A stretch of 64,000 nt of DNA, from positions 3,265,735 through 3,329,734 of the forward strand of contig NZ_CP013141.1 of NCBI RefSeq assembly GCF_001442535.1. The letters are read 5' to 3'. The position numbers and the translations under genes were made by a program. Position 1 is the stretch's first letter; the number at the start of each line of letters is the position of its first letter. Shown piece by piece: positions 54,801 to 63,800 of the stretch. Below the pieces are notes generated by a model. That model saw only the letters and a list, made by a program, of their open reading frames with translations, was not told the DNA's origin and made no database searches. This stretch comes from Lysobacter antibioticus (GTDB lineage: Bacteria; Pseudomonadota; Gammaproteobacteria; Xanthomonadales; Xanthomonadaceae).

Positions 54801-57800
54801 ATTTGAGCTTCAGCGGCCTGGTCACCAGTACCGACGGCGCCAACCTGACCAAGACCGGGCCCGGTACGCTGACGCTGACCAACGCCGGCAACGATTACAC
54901 CGGCATTACCCGCGTCGACGGCGGCACCTTGTCGGTTACCACCTTGGCCAACGGCGGGCTGGTCAGCAGCATCGGCGCTTCGAGCAACGCTTCCAGCAAT
55001 CTCGTCCTCAACAACAGCACGTTGATGTATACGGGCGGGACGACCAGCACCGACCGCGGCTTTACCGTCGGCAACCTCGCGGCGGGTGGCGGCAGCGGCG
55101 GCGTCAACGTAAGCAATGCCGCGACCACGCTGACCGTGAGCGGCACAGTGGTGGGCGACGACGGTTTGCGCAAGGAAGGTCCGGGCACTCTGGTGCTGTC
55201 CGGCACCAACACCTATACGGGCGGCACCACGGTCAATGCAGGCACGCTGCGCGCGGGGTCCACCCAGGCGTTCGGCAACGCCAACAACAATTTGAGCGTC
55301 GCCGCCGGCGCCACGGCGGATATCAACGGTTTCAATACCTCGATCGGGGGGCTGTTTGGCAGCGGCAACGTGACCCTGGGTTCCGCCACGCTGACCTCCA
55401 ATGTCATCGGCGGAACTTTCAGCGGCGTCATCAGCGGTAGCGGCGGCTACACGCAAGGCGGCGGGTTCGCTGCCGCCCAGACCATGGTCGGTTGCAACAA
55501 CACGTATACGGGCGCCACCAGCCTCAACTCCGGAACGATCAGCGTCAATTGCCTGGCCAACGGCGGTTTGGCCAGCGGCATCGGTGCCTCGTCCAGCGCC
55601 TCGTCCAATCTGGTGTTCAACACCGGCATCCTCCGGTACACCGGCGGCAGCGTCAGCATCGACCGCGGATTCACCTCGCAGACCGGCGTGGCCGCCATCG
55701 ACGTAACCAATGCAGCCACCACCCTGGGTTTCAGCGGAACGGTGGTGGGAGGGGCCCCCGTGCGTAAGGACGGTCTCGGCACCCTGGTGCTGTCCGGCAA
55801 CAACACCTATACCGGCGGTACCCAGGTCACCGGCGGCATCCTGCGCGCCGGTTCGGCCACGGCTTTCGGCACCGGCTACCTGGACATGGCCAACACGGCC
55901 GGCGCCACCCTGGATGCCAGCGGTTTCAACCAGACGTTCACGTGGCTGCAAGGCGGCGGCACCACCGGCGGCAACATCAATCTCGGCGCACAGACGCTGA
56001 CGATCAGCTCGGGCAACGGTAACGTCACCAGCGGCAGCGTCTACGCCGGCAACATCAGCGGCACCGGCAACCTGGTCAAGAACGGTGCGCAATACCAGCG
56101 CCTGTCCGGCTGCAACAGCAGCTATACCGGCACTACGACCATCAATGGCGGTGCCTTGTCGGTCGATTGCCTGACCAATGGCGGCAGCAACAGCGCGATC
56201 GGCGCCAGCAGTTCGGCCGCGAGCAATCTGGTGATCAACGGCGGCGCCATCTTGGGTTACACCGGCGCAGCCACCAGCAGCGACCGCTTGTTCACGCTGG
56301 GCGCCGGCGGCGGCACCCTGGATGCATCGGGCAGCGGCGCATTGCAACTCACCAATACCGGCGCCATCGCGCTGTCGGGCACCAACACCGCGCGCACCTT
56401 GACACTCACCGGCACCAACACCGGCAACAACACCTTGTCGGCCCAGCTCGACAATAACGGCACCGGCGCCACTTCGTTGACCAAGACCGGCACCGGCACC
56501 TGGATCCTGACCAACAACAACAGCAGCTACACCGGCGTGACGACCATCAGCGGCGGTGTGCTCGGCGTCAGCCAACTGGCCAACGGCGGCACTGCGAGCG
56601 GCATCGGCGCTTCCTCGAGTGCGGCGTCTAACCTGGTGATCGGCAACGGCTCGACCCTGCGCTACACCGGTGCCGGCGACACCACCGACCGTCTGTTCAC
56701 GCTGGCGCCCGGCGTCACCTTCATCGAATCCTCGGGCACCGGCGCGGTCAACTTCGCCAACACCGGTGCGGTGACCCTGTCGGGCACCAACGCTGCGCGC
56801 ACCATCGCGCTAGGCGGCACCAATACCGGCAACAACACGCTCGGCGGCGCCATCGGCGACAACGGCACCGGCCAGACCACTCTGGCCAAGAACGACGCCG
56901 GCACCTGGGTTCTCACCGGCAACAACACCTTTACCGGCAACACCGTCATCAACAACGGCAATCTGACGATCGGCAACGGCGGCACCACCGGCAACGCCGG
57001 CGCCGGCAACGTGATCGTCGATTCGGCGACTTCGACCCTGTCGATCAACCGCAGCGACACCTTTAACTTCAACGGCACGCTGAGCGGCCCCGGCACCCTG
57101 GCGCAGATCGGCACCGGCACCACCACGCTGACGTCGCTGGGCAACAACATCGGCGCCACCACCATCAGCGCCGGCACCCTGGACGTCAACGGCGCGCTCA
57201 ACACCGCCACCATCGCCATGACCGGCACGTCCGCCTTGAACGTGGACGGCACCGTACAGGCCTCCGGCGCCGCACCGGCGTTGTTCAGCGGCGATGCCGG
57301 CGCCAGCACGATCAACGTCAATGCCGGCGCGACCCTGCGCGGTAACGGCGACCTCGGCGACGGCAGCGACGCGGTCAACCTGACCGGCACTCTGGATACC
57401 GGCGCGGCCGCCCTGAATCTGGGTGCCGGCGACGACACCCTGACCTTGAACGACGGCGCGGCCATCGTCGGCGCCGGCGTCGACGCCGGCGCCGGCAGCG
57501 CCGACAACCTGGTGGTCAACAACGCGTTGCCGCTGACCTTCGGCGGCACCGGCGTCGCAGGTTTCGAGCGCCTGACCAAGCAGAACAGCGGCGTGCTGAC
57601 CCTCACCGGCAACCAGAGCTACAGCGCCGGCACCGCGATCGACGGCGGCACCCTGGACGTGGACGGCGCCCTCGATACCTCTGCCGTGTCGATGGCCGAC
57701 GGAACTACGTTGAACATCGACGGCAGCGTGCAGGCCGCCGGCCCCGCGCCGACTGCGCTCACCGGCAGCGCCGGCGTCAACACCATCGCGGTCAATTCCG

Positions 57801-60800
57801 GCGCCAGCCTCGCCGCCAACGGCGACCTCGGCGACGGTAGCGACACGCTGACCTTGGCCGGCGCCTTGAACACCGGCGCCGCAGCGCTGAGCCTGGGCGC
57901 CGGCAGCGATACGCTGACCTTGAACGACGGCGCGACGATCGGCGGCAGCGGCGTCGACGGCGGCAGCGGCGCCAACGATCAATTGGTGCTCAACAATGCT
58001 TCGCCCCTGAGTTTCGACGGCGCCGCCACCGCCGGCTTCGAAAGCCTGATCAAGCAGAACAGCGGTATCGCCAGCATGACCGGCACTCAGAGCTTCAGTG
58101 CCGGCACCACCATCGCCGGCGGCGTGCTCGACATCGACGGCAGCCTGACCACCCCGACCATCGCCTTGGCCGACGACACCGCCCTGAGCGTCGACGGCAG
58201 CGTGCAGGCGGGCGTCGGCACCGCGGCGACGATCACCGGCAGCGCCGGCACCAATTTCGTGTTCGTGGGGGCCGGCGGTAGCTTGTTAGCGAACGGCGAT
58301 CTCGGCGACGGCGCCGATGTCGTCGACGTGGCCGGCACCCTCGACACCGGCGGCGGCACCTTCGCGCTCGGCGCCGGCGACGACACCCTGACCATCCACG
58401 ACGGCACCACGATCGTAGGGACGGTTGCGGCCGGGCTCGGCACCGATACCTTCAACACCGACATCGCGACCAGCGCCAACCTCGGCGCGGTGCAGGGCTT
58501 CGAGACCCTCAGCAAGACCGGCGTCGGCACGCTCAACGTCAATGGCCCGGCGAGTTCGGACTTCACCGTCATCGACCTGCTGGCCGGCACCTTGAACGTG
58601 ACCGCCAGCGGCAGTGTGGTTCCGGCACCGGGCAATACCCTGACCACGACCGTGGCCGCCGGCGCGACGCTCAATGTCGACGGCAGTTACGGCTGCGGTG
58701 CCAACAACGACAGCATGACGGTGTCCGGCACGGTGTCCGGCAGCGGCACCATCGACCTGTGCGGCGGCGACGACACCCTGACCCTCAAAGACGGCTCGCT
58801 GCTCACCGCCGCGATCAGCGGCGGCACCGGCAGCGGCGACCGCGTGGTGCTCGACAATCTCAATGCGATGATCTTCGACGCCGGCAACACGGCCAACTTC
58901 GAGTTGCTGCAAAAGAACAACGTCGGTGAGGCGACGCTGGTCGGAACCCAGAGCTTCAGCGGCGGCACCACCATCGATGGCGGCGCCCTCCGCGTGGATG
59001 GCGCTCTGGAAACGCCGACCCTGAGCTTGGCCGACGGCACCGCACTCAACGTCGATGGCAGCGTGCAGGCGGGCGTCGGCACGGCGGCGGCGATTACCGG
59101 CAGCGCCGGTACCAACACGGTGACCGTGAGCGCCGGCGGCAGCTTGCTGGCGAATGGCGACCTGGGCGACGGCAGCGACCTGCTGGATGTGGCCGGCACT
59201 CTCGACACGGGCACCGGCAGCTTCGATCTGGGCGCCGGCGACGACACCCTGACCATCCACGACGGCACCAACATCCTCGGCACGGTGATCGCGGGAGCCG
59301 GCAACGACACCTTCAACACCGATATCGCGACCAGTGCCGACCTCGGCGCGGTGCAGGGCTTCGAGACCCTGAGCAAGACCGGTGCCGGCACGCTCAACGT
59401 CAACGGCCCGGCGAGTTCGGACTTCACCACCGTCAACGTCGTGGCCGGCAGTTTGAACGTGAGCGCCGGCGGCAGCGTGATCGCGGCGCCGGGCAACACC
59501 TTGACCACCACGGTGGCCAGCGGTGCGACGCTCAACGTGGATGGCAGCTACAGCGGCGGCGCATTGGCCGACAGCTTCACTGTGTCGGGTACGGTCAGCG
59601 GCAGCGGCACGATCGACCTGGGCGGCGGCAACGATACGCTGACGCTCAACGACGGCGCGGTATTGAACAACCTGGTCCATGGCGGTGCCGGGGGCGACGA
59701 TACGGTGGTCCTCAATAACGCCGGTGCCTTCACCCTCGACGCCGGCGATACCAGCAACTTCGAAACACTGCAAAAAGACAACAGCGGCGAGGCGACCCTG
59801 ACCGGGGCGCAGGTCTTCAGCGGACGCACCCATCTCAATGGCGGCATGCTGACCATCGCAGGGAGTCTGAACACGTTGGCCGTCGAAATGGACGACAACA
59901 CCGTGCTCAATGTCGAAGGCAGTTTGCAGGTCCCCTCTGGGACCGGCGACTTCATCGAAGGCAGCGCCGGGATCAACACCATCATCGTCGCGGCCGGCGC
60001 GACCGTATCGGGCGACATAGGGCTGGGCGACGGCAACGACGTGCTCGATGTGGCCGGCGCTATCAACGTGGGCGGAAGCGACGCCCACCTGGGCGGCGGC
60101 GACGACACAGTGACTATCCGCGACGGTGCGAGCATCGGAGGCCTGCTGATTGGCGGCGCTGGAAACGATGTCGTCAACGCCGATGTCACGACCAGCGCCG
60201 AGCTGGGTATCGCCTGGGAGTTCGAGACCCTGACCAAAACCGGCGTCGGCGCGCTCGACATCAACGGGCCGGGAACTTCGGATTTCACTACGGTCGATGT
60301 GCTGGCCGGCAGCCTGAACGTCGCCAACCCGCTCAGTACCGTGGTCGCGCAGAACACGACGATCGCCACTAGCGCGGCCTTGAACCTGACCGGTAATTAC
60401 ACCGGCACCGCCGGCAACGACACCCTGACCGTGGCCGGTACGGTCGCCGGCGCGGGAAGCCTGAGCCTGCTCGACGGCGACGACAGCTTCACCATCCAGG
60501 ACGGCGCCAACTTGTCCGGGCTGACCAATGCCATCGACGGTGGCATCGGCAGCGATACCTTCATCGCCGATCTCGCCGGCAGCGCGACTCTCGGCGGTGC
60601 GATCAACTTCGAAACCCTGACCAAGACCAACTCCGGCACCTTGAATGTCAACGGCCCGGCCGCATCGGCCTTCAGCACGGTCAACGTCAACGGCGGCACC
60701 CTGGACATCGGCGCGGCTGGCGGCATCGCCGGCGCGGTCACCACCACCGTGGCCAGCGGCGCCACCTTGAACGTCGACGGCAGCTACAGCGGCTCGGCCG

Positions 60801-63800
60801 GCGCCGACACGATGAACGTATCGGGCACGGTCGCCGGCGGCGGAACGATCGACCTGGCGGGCGGCGACGACACGCTCACCCTCAACGACGGCGCGGTGTT
60901 GAACAACCTCGTCGACGGCGGCGGTCATGGCACCGGCGATACGGTGGTGCTGAACAACGCCGGCGCGCTCAGTTTCGACGCCGGCAACACGGTCAACTTC
61001 GAATTCCTGCGCAAGGACAACGCCGGCACCGCGACCCTGACCGGGACACAAAGCTTCAGCGGCGGCACCGCGATCAACGGCGGCGAGCTGGCGGTCGCCG
61101 GCGCGCTGAGCACGCCGACCGTGACGATGGGCGATGACACCGCTCTGACCGTCGACGGCAGCCTGGACGCAGGGGCGGGCATCGCCGCGGCGATCAGCGG
61201 CAGCGCCGGCGTCAACACCGTCAACGTGGCGGGCGGCGCGACGCTGCTCGCGACCGGCGACCTGGGCGATGGCAGCGACGTGCTCGATGTGTTCGGCACC
61301 TTGGACACCGGAGGCGGCATCTTCGCCCTCGGTGCCGGCGACGACACCCTGAGCATCCACGACGGCACCAACCTCGTGGGTACGGTCGCGGCGGGGATCG
61401 GTAACGACACCCTCAACACCGACATCGCGACCATCGCCAACCTCGGCGCGGTGCAGGGCTTCGAGACACTGAATAAGACCGGCATCGGCACGCTCAACAT
61501 CAACGGCCCGGCGAGTTCGGACTTCATCACGGTCGATGTGGCGGCCGGCACCTTGAACGTCGCTGCCGCAGGCAGCGTGGTCGCGCAGAACACCACCATC
61601 GCCAGCGGCAGTACGCTGCAAGTGGCCGGCAGCTATAGCGGCACCGCCGGCAACGACAGCTTCACCGTGGCCGGCACGGTCGCCGGTGTCGGCACGCTCA
61701 GCCTGCTCGACGGCGACGACAGCTTCACCATCCAGGACGGCGCCGATCTGTCCGGGCTGTCCAATGCCATCGACGGCGGCAACGGTATCGATACCTTCAT
61801 CGCCGATCTCGCCGGCAGCGCGACCCTGGGTGGTGCGATCAACTTCGAGACCCTGACCAAGACCAACACCGGCACCTTGAATGTCGACGGCCCGGCCGCA
61901 TCGGCCTTCACCACGGTCAACGTCAACGGCGGCACCCTGGACATCGGCGCGGCCGGCAGCATCGACGGCGCGGTCACCACCACCGTGGCCAGCGGCGCCA
62001 CCTTGAACGTCGACGGCAGCTACAGCGGCTCGACCGGCGCCGACACGATGAACGTGTCCGGCACGGTCACCGGCAGCGGCACGATCGACCTGGCGGCCGG
62101 CGACGATACGCTTACGCTCAACGATGGTGCGGTACTGAGCAACGTCATCGACGGCGGCGGTCACGGCAGCGGCGATACGGTGGTGCTGAACAACGCCGGC
62201 GCGCTTAGTTTCGACGCCGCCAACACGGTCAACTTCGAATTCCTGAGCAAGAACAACACCGGCACCGCGACCCTGACCGGGACACAAAGCTTCAGCGGCG
62301 GCACTACCCTCAACGGCGGCACGCTGAGCGTGGCCGGCGCCCTGGAAACGCCGACCGTGGCCTTGGCCGACGGCACCGTGCTCAACGTGGGCGGCAGCTT
62401 GCAGGGCGCCGGCAGTACCGCGGCGACGCTGACCGGCAGCGCCGGCGTCAACACCGTGAACGTGGCGGCCGGCGCGACGTTGCTCGCGACCGGCGACCTG
62501 GGCGATGGCAACGACGTCCTCGACGTGACCGGAACGCTCGACACGATGGGCGGTACGTTCGGACTGGGCGATGGCGACGACGTCTTCACCGTGCACGATG
62601 GCACTACGGTCGTCGGCACCGTCGACGGCGGCGCCGGTCTGGACACCCGCGTCTACGACATCAACCTCACCGCCGACCTGGGCGCGCTACTCAACTTCGA
62701 AGGCTTGACCAAGACCGGTACCGGCACGCTCAACATCAACGGCCCGGGTGCGACCAGTCTGCAAGAGGTCGACGTGCTCAGCGGCACCCTGCACGTCGCC
62801 GCGGGCGCCACCGTCGCGGCGCAGGACACCGTGATCGCCAGCGGTTCGATCCTGAGCCTCGACGGCGGCTACACGGGCACTACGGGTAGCGACACCATGA
62901 CCGTGGCCGGCACGGTCGCCGGGCCCGGCACGCTGAGCCTGCTCGACGGCGACGACAGCTTCACCATCCAGGACGGCGCCGATCTGTCCGGGTTGAGCAA
63001 TCCGGTCGACGGCGGCACCGGCATCGACAGCTTCATCGCCGATCTCGCCGGCAGTGCGACCCTCGGCGGTGCGATCAACTTCGAGACCCTGACCAAGACC
63101 AACACCGGCACGCTGAACATCGACGGCCCGGCCGCGTCGGACTTCACCACCGTCAACGTCGACGGCGGCACGCTCGACGTCGGTGCCGCCGGCAGCGTCA
63201 GCGGCGTGGTCACCACCACGGTCGCCAACGGCGCGACCTTGAACGTCGACGGCAACTTTTCCGGTTCGTCCGGCGACGACACGATGAATGTGTCCGGCAC
63301 GGTCGCCGGCAGCGGCACGATCGACCTGGCGGCCGGCGACGATACGCTCACCCTCAACGACGGCGCGGTGTTGAACAACCTCGTCGACGGCGGCGGCCAC
63401 GGCAGCGGCGATACGGTGGTGCTGAACAATGCCGGCGCGCTGAGTTTCGACGCCGCCAACACGGTCAACTTCGAGTTCCTGAGCAAGAACAACATCGGCA
63501 CCGCGACTTTGACCGGGACGCAAAGCTTCAGCGGCGGCACCGCGATCAACGGTGGCGAGCTGGCGGTCGCCGGCGCGCTGAGCACGCCGACCGTGGCGAT
63601 GGGCGACGACACTTCGCTGACCGTCGACGGCAGCCTGGACGCAGGGGCGGGCATCGCCGCCGCGATCAGCGGCAGCGCCGGCGCCAACACCGTGACCGTC
63701 AACGGCACGGCTTTGGCCAGCGGCGATCTCGGCGCGGGGGAGGACGTGCTCGATGTGGTCGGCACCCTCGACACGCTGGGCGGCGTCTTCGCCCTCGGCG

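Noticed and set aside
58286..62596. A minus-strand open frame of about 1436 codons and several shorter ones in the 53-64 kb region
   Set aside because: The plus strand carries the continuous adhesin frame with signal peptide and repeats; the antisense frames repeat with the same DNA period and encode low-complexity sequence only.
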